64,000 bases of DNA from CAZPQK01 sp964588695 (lineage in GTDB: Bacteria > Krumholzibacteriota > Krumholzibacteriia > WVZY01 > JAKEHA01): positions 36,493 through 100,492 of the forward strand of contig CAZPQK010000012.1 of the NCBI GenBank assembly GCA_964588695.1. The letters are read 5' to 3'. Positions within the stretch are counted from its first letter, which is position 1, and every line of letters begins with the position of its first letter. A model generated the notes under the pieces. The model saw only the letters and a list, made by a program, of their open reading frames with translations. It searched no databases and was not told the origin of the DNA. Made by a program: the position numbers and the translations under genes. Below, in pieces: positions 1 through 8,572 of the stretch.

Positions 1-1495
1 TGCGGCGCCAGAACACATTCTGCAACAACGAATGCTGACCGATCTCTTCGGGCTTAATCAGCGCCAGATAATCATTTTCATAGAGCCAGGTATTTAGATG
101 AAACTTTTTGTAGTACGGCGCAAAGCCATGGTCGGACATCACCATTAATGCCGCGTCAGCTGGAATGCGACTGCGCAAGTGTCCCAGGACTTCGTCGGCT
201 TCGATGTAGAGTTCTTCGACCCGGTCGGCGAGTCCAATGGAGGGATCGTGTCCTGGGTGTGCGGAGTCCATGTTGGACCACATCATATGGCACGACAGAT
301 CGATCGTGGACACATAGAAAAACAGAAAGCCACCGTCGTAGTCATCGAGCACCGCATCGAGCATTTTCTTGCGCTCGTTGAACACAATCTTGGTTTGTTC
401 GACAAACTCGTGGTCGCCCAGAATCCCGTACTCCAACGCCTTGGTATCTTCCGCCATTCCTTGGGTATAATAGCGACCAATCTTACGCGCGATATGCCTG
501 GCCAATCCGCCGGGAGTGGAAATCGGTAGCGCCGGTTCCATCGGATCGATATTGATTGGCGTCACGTAAAGCTCAAAGTACGGGTCTGCGCGGCGCAGAT
601 AGAAGCGCGCAATACCGCTTAACGACTTGAACGGACCCATCACCGGAAAGCGCACCGTGACCCAATCGCTAAACTCGCGCAATCCCACCACAACCACTTC
701 GTCGCCAACTTTGATCTTCGCCGATTCGTTGTCCTTGTCCAGGTAGACTGTGAAGGGCGCCTTCATGATTGGTGCGGCTTTTCGCAGTGTGTTCGGCGGT
801 CCTTCGAGCTCCGCAGTGACTTGATTATCAGCGACCGTGACCGGGTAGATCACACCGCCGGAAATGTCCATGTCCTGGTAAGCGGGGTTGTCGGTAAAAA
901 ACGAGAAACTACCTTGCGACCCAACAATGTCGGGCGTACCCATACCGCTGGTGGTTCGATCGCCGGCTTGAGCGGGTGGATAGTTGGCGGGAACGCGATA
1001 GACCGCGTACGGCACATTGGCATCGTCGAGGTACTGCCAAAACGCGCGCCCCTTACGCAGCAACTTGGTCTCGCCGCCCGAAAGGGGAAGTATCCACTCG
1101 CCAATCGACAGTGTCTTAGACGGCTCGCCCACCTCTGCGGTGGAGAACTCGGGCAGGTAGGTATTAGGATCGCGATGAATGAAGTCGTAGATGCCGTGGC
1201 CACCGGGGTTCATCCCGGTAATGAAGTTTGACCAGGCGACCGGGCTTTGCGGGGGTACGCTGGTCTCCAGGGGCATAAATGCACCTTCAGACATCAGCTT
1301 AGCAAAGTGTGGCATCTTACCTTTGTTAACGAACTTCTGGAGGAGTTGCGGGTCCATGCCATCAATGCCCAATACCACCATCGACCGGTCTGATTTGGCC
1401 TGCGCGACGCTCCCTGGACTCGCCACGGCCGCCAATAAAGTGATGACCGAGGCGACCACGACCACGCGAAGGAAGCTATTCACAGCGACTCTCAT
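1..1495 (-). CDS. Exported type I phosphodiesterase/nucleotide pyrophosphatase family protein (C-terminus cut by window edge)
   Basis: At least 498 residues, starting at the ATG at 1495-1493 and still open at base 1. A hydrophobic N-terminus (about residues 5-31, ending near SVAQA) looks like a signal peptide, so the enzyme is probably periplasmic. The alkaline-phosphatase-superfamily core is visible: VVLGIDGMD supplies the first metal Asp (D45), PPQSPVAWS the likely nucleophile Ser (S84) followed by NFITG, and MSDHGFAPYY the second Asp/His metal pair. The substrate is unknown; this family splits phosphodiesters or phosphomonoesters. It is the last gene of the sat/cysC cluster, and its ATG overlaps the upstream stop by one base (TGATG), which implies translational coupling. 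Fold assignment is firm, reaction open. Confidence 0.85.
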   Translation of the reverse strand, partial: MRVAVNSFLRVVVVASVITLLAAVASPGSVAQAKSDRSMVVLGIDGMDPQLLQKFVNKGKMPHFAKLMSEGAFMPLETSVPPQSPVAWSNFITGMNPGGHGIYDFIHRDPNTYLPEFSTAEVGEPSKTLSIGEWILPLSGGETKLLRKGRAFWQYLDDANVPYAVYRVPANYPPAQAGDRTTSGMGTPDIVGSQGSFSFFTDNPAYQDMDISGGVIYPVTVADNQVTAELEGPPNTLRKAAPIMKAPFTVYLDKDNESAKIKVGDEVVVVGLREFSDWVTVRFPVMGPFKSLSGIARFYLRRADPYFELYVTPINIDPMEPALPISTPGGLARHIARKIGRYYTQGMAEDTKALEYGILGDHEFVEQTKIVFNERKKMLDAVLDDYDGGFLFFYVSTIDLSCHMMWSNMDSAHPGHDPSIGLADRVEELYIEADEVLGHLRSRIPADAALMVMSDHGFAPYYKKFHLNTWLYENDYLALIKPEEIGQHSLLQNVFWRR

Positions 1496-3615
1496 CACGA
1501 CACGATACTCTTTCCTAGCATGTGCGGCGGAACATCCACGCCAAACAGGTGCAGCACGGTTGGACCGATGTCCATCAGTCTTGGCGACTCGTCGGAAACC
1601 GGCATATTGGTGTACAAAATGCCCGGCACAATATCCGGGTCCATGCAATGGTCGCCACTCCAAGATTTCGTGTTGTCTTCGAACAGCTCTCTCGTCACGG
1701 TGCCCTTCGCGCAGTCCCAGGACACGCGATAGCCTTCGGCAAAGCCGGGGATAAGGTCGGGGCCTTCGCCGTTGTAGGGGCCGATCATGGTTTGCTGCAC
1801 ATCGATCATGCGATTCATGATTTTGGTGTTGCCGTCCATCACCTGCATCAGCCCGTCGCTGATTTGCTGTTTTAGCTGCTGAAATTCGGCTTCCTCGACA
1901 AAGCCCAGACGTTCGCGACCCTTACGGTTTATGAAAATTCCGCCGAGACCAATCGAATACGCCTTGGTTTTGGTCCAGTCGACGGCGTTTAGATACTCGC
2001 CGCCGTGAACGGGCGCGTCGTCTTTGAGCACCAGAAGTCCCTGGTCCTTAAGCCAGGTGTTTAGATTGATCCCGCGCTTAAAGGTCTTAAACCCGTGGTC
2101 GGAGATCACGAACAGGGCGGTGTCTTTGTCGACGTACTTCATGGTATCGCCCACCAACTCATCCATGTCGCGATACATCTGATAGATCGTATCCTTAAAC
2201 TCTTCGGTGTCCTTGCCCGCGTTGGCAGGGTGGTCTTCGTCGAGATAGCGAAAAAACATGTGCTGCAACCGATCCGATAAGTCGAACACACATACCTGCA
2301 TCCCGTCTCGGAGTTTCTTGAGCGAGTGGAACCACATCTTCTTGCGCTCTTCGTGGAAGGCATAAGCCTGGTCCAGCCAACCGCGCTCGTCCAGGACGCG
2401 TTCGTTCATTGCCCAGGTGTCCTCGGCCAGGCCGAGTGTCGCAAACGGTCCCATCAGTTTGGAAAGATAATTAGAAAAGAAGGCGGGGTAGGTGAACGGC
2501 ATTGCCGGTTTGTCCGGGTCGATGTGGATCGGCGTCATGTACAAGCCGAAGGTTCCGTCCAGTCGCGTGACGCGAAACTTAACAATACCCCGAAGTTTAA
2601 TTCCCATCGCCGCCTTAAACGTCAACCGGATCCAGTCGGTGTACTCGTTCAGCCGTAGCCGATAGGACTCACCCGCAAGCTGCATTTCCATCTCGCCCGT
2701 GTCGATGTGAGCGCGGAGCTTCATGGGAATCTCCAGCGTTTTTCCATCGAGCGGGTTCACCGGGCCGGGAACAGCGGTTTCCATCCAGCCGTCCGACTGC
2801 GTTACCTTAATGATAAGGCCGCCAATTTTGTCGGCCTCGGGTTCGCTGGTAAAGTAGGTAAACGACCCCTGAGTGCCGCGAAGATCGGGCACACACATGC
2901 CTGCCACCATTACGCCGTTCACCTTTTCTACCGGAAAGGTGATCGGCACCCGCAGTACGCTACAGAACACACCGTAGTCGCTGAGAATCTTCCAGAACGA
3001 TCTGGCCTTGCGTAGCATGCGTACTCCGCCTTTACCGCGCGGAATACGGAACGGTCCAATCTTTATGAACTTCTGTCCGCCGTAAACTTCGCTGGAACTC
3101 AACGTCGGCAGATAGGTTCGTTTGTCGCGGTCCAGGAAGTCGTAGATGGCATGTCGTGAACTATCGACGCCAGTGGCAAACGTCGACCAGGCGACGGGGG
3201 ACAGAGCCGGCGTCGACGTTCCTAATCGCTTGTAGGTGCCCTGTTCCATTAGGCGCTTCATGTTAGGAAGCTGGCCTTCGTCCATCATTCGTTCGCAGAT
3301 AGTCGGTTCCAATCCGTCCAGGCCCAACACGACGACCTTCTTGACCTTGGCTTTACCAATAATGCTGCGCCGCCGCATGGTTTTGATTAACGCGCGAACG
3401 GGGAACGTTATGATCGCAAAGAACGCGGTGAAGAACGCAATAAAAACGGTGAGAAACGAACTAATCAGCGCGAAGCCCGCACCCGGGCCGATGTAAGCGT
3501 GAGCGTCGTGAACGTTAAACGCGACGACGCCCGCGACAAAGACACCGCAGGCGACCCGCTGCCAGCGCGGGGACTTCCGGATCATGTCCGGCAAAGATGG
3601 GGTACTACGAAACAT
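1495..3615 (-). CDS. Membrane-anchored type I phosphodiesterase/nucleotide pyrophosphatase family protein
   Basis: 706 residues. The N-terminus carries two hydrophobic segments (about residues 20-40 and 45-75) before the catalytic domain, unlike its three paralogues in the cluster. Alkaline-phosphatase-superfamily marks are VVVLGLDGLE (metal Asp D100), TPALSPVAWST (candidate nucleophile S139), the cap region, and ISDHGF (D506/H507); SGDHCMDP near the C-terminus probably gives a further metal His. The first ATG (3615) is preceded by AAGAG on the minus strand and overlaps the end of the upstream gene by 11 bases. An internal ATG at 3585 has no Shine-Dalgarno. The substrate is unknown; the position next to PAPS synthesis suggests a nucleotide or sulfated/phosphorylated ester, but that is inference. 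Confidence 0.85.
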   Translation of the reverse strand: MFRSTPSLPDMIRKSPRWQRVACGVFVAGVVAFNVHDAHAYIGPGAGFALISSFLTVFIAFFTAFFAIITFPVRALIKTMRRRSIIGKAKVKKVVVLGLDGLEPTICERMMDEGQLPNMKRLMEQGTYKRLGTSTPALSPVAWSTFATGVDSSRHAIYDFLDRDKRTYLPTLSSSEVYGGQKFIKIGPFRIPRGKGGVRMLRKARSFWKILSDYGVFCSVLRVPITFPVEKVNGVMVAGMCVPDLRGTQGSFTYFTSEPEADKIGGLIIKVTQSDGWMETAVPGPVNPLDGKTLEIPMKLRAHIDTGEMEMQLAGESYRLRLNEYTDWIRLTFKAAMGIKLRGIVKFRVTRLDGTFGLYMTPIHIDPDKPAMPFTYPAFFSNYLSKLMGPFATLGLAEDTWAMNERVLDERGWLDQAYAFHEERKKMWFHSLKKLRDGMQVCVFDLSDRLQHMFFRYLDEDHPANAGKDTEEFKDTIYQMYRDMDELVGDTMKYVDKDTALFVISDHGFKTFKRGINLNTWLKDQGLLVLKDDAPVHGGEYLNAVDWTKTKAYSIGLGGIFINRKGRERLGFVEEAEFQQLKQQISDGLMQVMDGNTKIMNRMIDVQQTMIGPYNGEGPDLIPGFAEGYRVSWDCAKGTVTRELFEDNTKSWSGDHCMDPDIVPGILYTNMPVSDESPRLMDIGPTVLHLFGVDVPPHMLGKSIVS

Positions 3616-4921
3616 TAAGACTCTTAAGAATCTTTCCAGGGATATCCACCAGAGTAAAGCTTTCGTTATCCGGAACCAGGTCCCTGCGACGCGTCACAAA
3701 GAATGCGTCATCCCACGTATGCATTCCCTGCAGGCGACGATCGCCGACCGGAACGTCCGAACCAAGGCGCCCCTTCAGGTCGAAACCATTGTGGGGAACC
3801 AACAAGAGGTCCGGGCCCCTGTTTGCATGCGGACCGGAATACACATCGTCGCCGTCAAAAATGTGCCGAATGACTTTCTGGCCATTGTGCTCAAGCTTGT
3901 TAAAAACGGCGCGGATCTCGTCTTTGACCCTTGGCACGTCGGCCTCAGCCACCGATCCCCGCGGAAAGCGGCCACGCTCGTGGATGTAAATACGCGCGGG
4001 ATCCAACGCAAACGCAGTGCTCTGTTCGGAGATCTCCATAAGGTCGCGGGCGTCAGGCGACTGCATCTTCAAAAACCCGTGTTGGGTTAGCACCGTATTT
4101 ATGTAGACCTCGTTGTGCGTTTGGCAAAACCCGTGGTCTGACAGCAAGAACAGATTGTCGCGGTCGTCTTCTTTGTCAAAACGCTCCACCACGTGACCGA
4201 TAAACGCGTCGACTTCGCGATAATAATTAAGGAACGCTTCGTGCTGAGGGTGCGATTCATCCTCGTAAGCGTCCATCAAAAAGTGGTGAAGGCGATCGGT
4301 GCCGGTCACGACCACCTGCATCAGATTCCACTTTTCTTCGTCCCACAGCGCATCCATTAACTTTTTGCGGCCTTCCAACTGGCTGCTTAGCTTGGCAAAG
4401 AGCTTTTCCGGATCGTCGCGAACTTCGCCCGCGTCCAGGTCGATTTCGTAGCCCAGGTCCTTTGCGGTCCGCAGGTACTTGGCCGGAAAGATCGACTTGT
4501 CCAGATGGATCGCGACAAAACCGCTCACCAGCGCGCCGTGTATGGGACGCGCCGGATAGGTCGCTGGCTGGTTGATTACCACACTGCGCATCTTGGCTTC
4601 GCCCATCGTGTCCCAGATCGTCGGACATTTGAGTTCACGAAAACTGGGAAAGCTGGTCTTGTACGTACCCTCATGCAAATCGGTGAAACCAAAAATCCCG
4701 TGCTCGCCCGGGTTCTTACCGGTCATGAATGTCGACCAGCTAACCGACGAGATTTCGGGAAGCGACACCGTCATATCGCGCAAGGTTCCTTCGCCGACAA
4801 TCCTGCCCAGATTGGGCATGACGCCAGCGTCGACGAACTTGCGCACCATGCTGCACGGCACGCCATCAAGACCGATCACGCACGCGCGACCTTTTGCTTG
4901 TTGATACCACTTTAAGGCCAT
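3605..4921 (-). CDS. Cytosolic-type alkaline phosphatase superfamily phosphodiesterase
   Basis: 438 residues with no signal peptide or membrane segment, hence probably cytosolic. CVIGLDGVP gives metal Asp D19, LPEISSVSWST the likely nucleophile (S58 by alignment with the neighbouring paralogue), LSDHGFCQTHNEVY the second metal pair, and GMHTWDDAFF the late His. It is shorter than the membrane paralogue because the inserted cap domain is reduced. The ATG follows AGGAAC at a suitable distance on the minus strand. It lies between cysC (51 bases upstream) and the membrane-anchored paralogue (11-base overlap), so it is very likely co-transcribed with both. Family assignment is secure; the reaction is not. 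Confidence 0.85.
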   Translation of the reverse strand: MALKWYQQAKGRACVIGLDGVPCSMVRKFVDAGVMPNLGRIVGEGTLRDMTVSLPEISSVSWSTFMTGKNPGEHGIFGFTDLHEGTYKTSFPSFRELKCPTIWDTMGEAKMRSVVINQPATYPARPIHGALVSGFVAIHLDKSIFPAKYLRTAKDLGYEIDLDAGEVRDDPEKLFAKLSSQLEGRKKLMDALWDEEKWNLMQVVVTGTDRLHHFLMDAYEDESHPQHEAFLNYYREVDAFIGHVVERFDKEDDRDNLFLLSDHGFCQTHNEVYINTVLTQHGFLKMQSPDARDLMEISEQSTAFALDPARIYIHERGRFPRGSVAEADVPRVKDEIRAVFNKLEHNGQKVIRHIFDGDDVYSGPHANRGPDLLLVPHNGFDLKGRLGSDVPVGDRRLQGMHTWDDAFFVTRRRDLVPDNESFTLVDIPGKILKSLNVS

Positions 4922-4972
4922 TGTGTTCCTAACTAGCCAGACTGTCGATACCCGCCGGGACGGGCCGGACTA

Positions 4973-5578
<606 letters not shown>

Positions 5579-5619
5579 GATTCCTCCAAAAAGGTTCGAT
5601 TAAGTAACAGGATAAGGAG

Positions 5620-6999
5620 CTAAATAACGTTGCCGATCATCGCGGCGGGTTTGTCGATGCCAAAGTAATCCAGTATCGACGGAGCAATATCGTAGATTGA
5701 AATTTTGTCGTCGGGCAGGTGCGCCGGCTTGCCCCGGCCATGCCAAACAAAGACACCTTCTTGCGCGTGGTTGGCGTCGTCGGGACCGGTGTTGTTTTCG
5801 AACAGATGAAGCTTGCCGACGCCGACATCGCCGCCGCTTCGCCAATCCAGGTCACCCAGGTACACCACAAAGTCAGGCGGCGTGTTGTTGGTTTCGCGAT
5901 AAATCTCTTCGGGAACAAACGCCCGGGTGCCGATGTTCTTGCCCTGGTCGTCGGTGATACCTTCAAGCATCGCCTTTAACTCGGCTTTAAACGCGGGCAG
6001 CTCTGCCTGGGGAACAATGCCGTTGGGCTCGCGGCCTTCGACATTTATAAAGATGCGCGCGTAGTATCCACCGTCGCCCCACACTTTGGTTCCGGACCAG
6101 TCGATCATGTCGGTAGTCAGCCGGGTAGGCTTGTCGGGATAGGCTTTAAGTTTCAAAAGCCCACGGTCGATTAGCCACTCGTTAATGCAAACAACGCCAT
6201 GCATCGGTTTGGCACCATGGTCGGACACCACAATTACCGATGCGTCATCGGGAAGCACAGCCAACGTACGGCCGATCTCCTGGTCCATTTGCAAGTAGTA
6301 GTCGTGAATTACATTTTCGTACTTGTTGCCGGGTTCATACAGTCGATGGGTTTTGTCGTGGTAGCGCCAGAAGGCGTGATGCAGTCGATCCGGCCCCATC
6401 TCCACCATCATCGCGAAGTCCCACTCTTCCTGTTGCAACAGGCCGCGAAACGCATTGAAGCGCGCCGCGGTCATACGCTGAATCTGCGCGAGGGTTTCGT
6501 CCTTGTTGTCGTTACGAAAGTCGCGCACATCGATAACGTAGTCACCGCCAGCAAGATCATCCAACCGGTGCTTTATGTCGGCGGGCCAGGTGTACTCCGC
6601 CGATTTGTCCGGCGTTAAGAAACTCGCAACCAGAACGCCGTTAAGCGGCTTCACCGGGAACGTAAGCGGGACCCCCATAACAATGCTGCGCAAACGATTT
6701 CGCGAGAGATGGTTCCATACCGTTTTGGCAGTTACATACGTGCTGTTGACGGTGAAGAGATCGTCGTAGCCATTGGACGCGCGGTTGCGGAACCCGTAAA
6801 TCCCCAGTTGACCGGGATCCTGTGATGTCATCATCGCCATCCAGGCTGGCACCGTGATTGCCGGGATGGTCGACACCATGTTGGCCTGAATGCCGCCATC
6901 GAGCAGACGACACAGGTTGGGCATCTCGTCGCGCCACGCATCGAAGTACAACTCCGGGGTGACGCAATCGAGACCAATGACACAAAGCTTCTTCTTCAT
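5620..6999 (-). CDS. Cytosolic-type alkaline phosphatase superfamily phosphodiesterase, Thr nucleophile type
   Basis: 459 residues with no export signal. LCVIGLDCVT gives metal Asp D11; STIPAITVPAWMA aligns with the nucleophile loop of the paralogues but has Thr (T49) where the other three have Ser, as in true nucleotide pyrophosphatases/phosphodiesterases. VVSDHGAKPMHGVV supplies the second metal pair, and FVWHGRGKP lies near the C-terminal metal site. It sits between sat (18 bases) and cysC (41 bases), i.e. inside the PAPS-forming gene pair, so APS, PAPS or PAP-like nucleotides are natural candidate substrates. No clear Shine-Dalgarno precedes the ATG, consistent with coupling to sat. Confidence 0.85.
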   Translation of the reverse strand: MKKKLCVIGLDCVTPELYFDAWRDEMPNLCRLLDGGIQANMVSTIPAITVPAWMAMMTSQDPGQLGIYGFRNRASNGYDDLFTVNSTYVTAKTVWNHLSRNRLRSIVMGVPLTFPVKPLNGVLVASFLTPDKSAEYTWPADIKHRLDDLAGGDYVIDVRDFRNDNKDETLAQIQRMTAARFNAFRGLLQQEEWDFAMMVEMGPDRLHHAFWRYHDKTHRLYEPGNKYENVIHDYYLQMDQEIGRTLAVLPDDASVIVVSDHGAKPMHGVVCINEWLIDRGLLKLKAYPDKPTRLTTDMIDWSGTKVWGDGGYYARIFINVEGREPNGIVPQAELPAFKAELKAMLEGITDDQGKNIGTRAFVPEEIYRETNNTPPDFVVYLGDLDWRSGGDVGVGKLHLFENNTGPDDANHAQEGVFVWHGRGKPAHLPDDKISIYDIAPSILDYFGIDKPAAMIGNVI

Positions 7000-7017
7000 C
7001 GCGTTAACGAGCCGACT

Positions 7018-8169
7018 CTAAGACCGGTAGGCCTTTTGCAGAATGTCCGACACTTCGCGGCGGGTGAACTCTTCTGGAAGGTCTTTGCCTTCGGTAAGCA
7101 TTTCGCGCACCTTAGTGCCGCTCAAGAAAACACGTTCGTCGCCATCCTTCGGCGGCGCGGTTTTGTCGCTGGCCATACCTTTTGCCTTGTGCGAGTAAAA
7201 GGCATGCTCAAACTTAAGCGGCGTAATTGCAATCTCGCCAGATTTGAACGTGTCGAAGATTTCCTGCGCGTCGTACGTGCCGTAATAGTTACCCACGCCG
7301 GCATGGTCCCGACCGACAATGAAATGGGTACAGCCGTAGTTTTGCCGCAGGATCGCGTGAAAGATCGCCTCTTTGGGACCGGCGTAGCGCATCGCTGCGG
7401 GAAACGTCGTCAACGCGGTGCGCTCGGGGTTGAAGTAGCCGTTAAGCAGCGTCTCATAGCACTCCCAACGCACGGCGGCGGGAACGTCGTCGGACTTGGT
7501 CTCGCCCATAATGGGATGCACCAGCAACCCATCGACAATTTCAAGCGCACACTTCAAAAGGTATTCGTGTGCGCGGTGGATGGGGTTACGGGTTTGAAAC
7601 GCGCAGACCGAGCCCCAACCTTTTGACTCAAACATGGCGCGAGTTTCGGCAGGGGACTTGTGGTGAGCTTCGAACGGCGCCTGCGACGGCAGATCGCAAA
7701 TCGTAATTTTGCCGCCGGCGTATACATTGGAAATGGTGCCCAAGTACTGGACGCCGGGGTGGGCGTCGTCGGTGGTACCTAGCGCCTTCTGGGCTTCGTC
7801 GGCGTGGTCGACGGTGTAAACGTCTTCGACATCGATAATACCCAGGGTGACACCCTTGTCGGACTTAAGCGCAGCGGTAAACGGGGCGCTCATCCCTTGC
7901 AGCTCGGCGGTCTTTAGCGACAACGTAACCGGAAGTGACCAGACCTCACCGGTGGGAAGGTGCATGGAGTCCAGCGTTCCCCGGTATTGTGCAGAGGTCA
8001 TGAATCCCTCCAGCGGGCTCATGGCGCCATTGGCGATCAGGAGCACATCGGAGCTTTCGCGGTTGTTGAGTTCTATTACCGGCATGTCACCGGCACGGGT
8101 GCGAAGTGCGTCGGCGTCGGCGCCTGTGACCATTCGCGAGATAAGCTTGCCGCCGTGAGGAGCGATCAT
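7018..8169 (-). CDS. sat: Sulfate adenylyltransferase (ATP sulfurylase)
   Basis: 383 residues, the length of the monofunctional homo-oligomeric enzyme. Makes APS and pyrophosphate from ATP and sulfate. An N-terminal PUA-like domain (about 1-160) precedes the nucleotidyl-transfer domain with QTRNPIHRAHE (residues 192-202) and GRDHAGVG (286-293), the two classic ATP sulfurylase motifs. The start at 8169 is preceded by GGAGG on the minus strand. It lies 47 bases downstream of the small RHH-like gene and is followed by a phosphodiesterase gene and cysC. Dissimilatory use is unlikely because aprAB, dsr and qmo genes are absent nearby; assimilation or sulfation is more likely. Confidence 0.95.
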   Translation of the reverse strand: MIAPHGGKLISRMVTGADADALRTRAGDMPVIELNNRESSDVLLIANGAMSPLEGFMTSAQYRGTLDSMHLPTGEVWSLPVTLSLKTAELQGMSAPFTAALKSDKGVTLGIIDVEDVYTVDHADEAQKALGTTDDAHPGVQYLGTISNVYAGGKITICDLPSQAPFEAHHKSPAETRAMFESKGWGSVCAFQTRNPIHRAHEYLLKCALEIVDGLLVHPIMGETKSDDVPAAVRWECYETLLNGYFNPERTALTTFPAAMRYAGPKEAIFHAILRQNYGCTHFIVGRDHAGVGNYYGTYDAQEIFDTFKSGEIAITPLKFEHAFYSHKAKGMASDKTAPPKDGDERVFLSGTKVREMLTEGKDLPEEFTRREVSDILQKAYRS

Positions 8170-8216
8170 GATATTGATGCCTCCAAAGAGATGAGATCTA
8201 TAACGTATTGGAATTA

Positions 8217-8441
8217 TTACAGGTAACCGAGGTTCTTCAGCTTCTGCTTTAACTGTTGAAGTTCCTCGGGCGAGAAGTGCTCGCGATCGTCGCCGGTTGA
8301 CTCGCTGATGACGTCGCGTAAGACGTACACGATGAAATCCGTAGGCGAGTTGAAACCAGAGCCCTCGGTGAGCTGCTGAATCTTGGCGTACAGCGGCCGG
8401 GGAATCTTGATCGTGACCTTGCTATTCGTTTTTTCGGTCAT
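8217..8441 (-). CDS. Small ribbon-helix-helix-like protein with C-terminal LGYL tail
   Basis: 74 residues. The N-terminal half (KVTIKIPRPLYAKIQQL, then a helix through VLRDVI, residues about 8-46) has the beta-strand/helix/helix pattern of Arc/CopG-type DNA-binding proteins. The rest is an acidic linker and a helix ending LKQKLKNLGYL. The end strongly resembles the end of CysC in the same cluster (KKRLEDLGYI). It is the first gene of the minus-strand cluster behind a good promoter with an inverted repeat in the leader, so it could be an autoregulator. It could also be a small adaptor; DNA binding is not proven. GGAG upstream supports the ATG. Confidence 0.75.
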   Translation of the reverse strand: MTEKTNSKVTIKIPRPLYAKIQQLTEGSGFNSPTDFIVYVLRDVISESTGDDREHFSPEELQQLKQKLKNLGYL

Positions 8442-8456
8442 TTGAACACTCCAATT

Positions 8457-8475
8457 GTAGCCTTAGTTGGGCTAC
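8457..8475 (-). repeat. Inverted repeat in the leader of the sat/phosphodiesterase cluster
   Basis: GTAGCC (8457-8462) and GGCTAC (8470-8475) form a perfect 6-base inverted repeat with a 7-base centre between the predicted transcription start (about 8478) and the Shine-Dalgarno of the RHH-like gene. It may be an operator for that RHH protein or simply a leader hairpin. Confidence 0.5.
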
Positions 8476-8484
8476 GATTAGAGT

Positions 8485-8514
8485 ATTATAAGGGTGTTGG
8501 GGATAACTCTTCAA
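8485..8514 (-). promoter_or_regulatory. Sigma-70-type promoter of the sat/cysC/phosphodiesterase cluster
   Basis: On the minus strand TTGAAG (8514-8509) is separated by 18 bases from a perfect TATAAT (8490-8485). The expected start is near 8478, giving a leader of about 37 bases before the ATG at 8441. No other comparable promoter is seen within the cluster, whose downstream gaps are short. Confidence 0.6.
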
Positions 8515-8572
8515 CCCCAAACTTTCGCTTGGATAGGCCGATCAGTCGTCCCCGTCGCGAGTCCCGGGTCGT

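Noticed and set aside
1191..1754. 187-codon plus-strand frame over the phosphodiesterase genes
   Set aside because: Antisense to two genes with clear catalytic motifs; no ribosome site and low-complexity translation.
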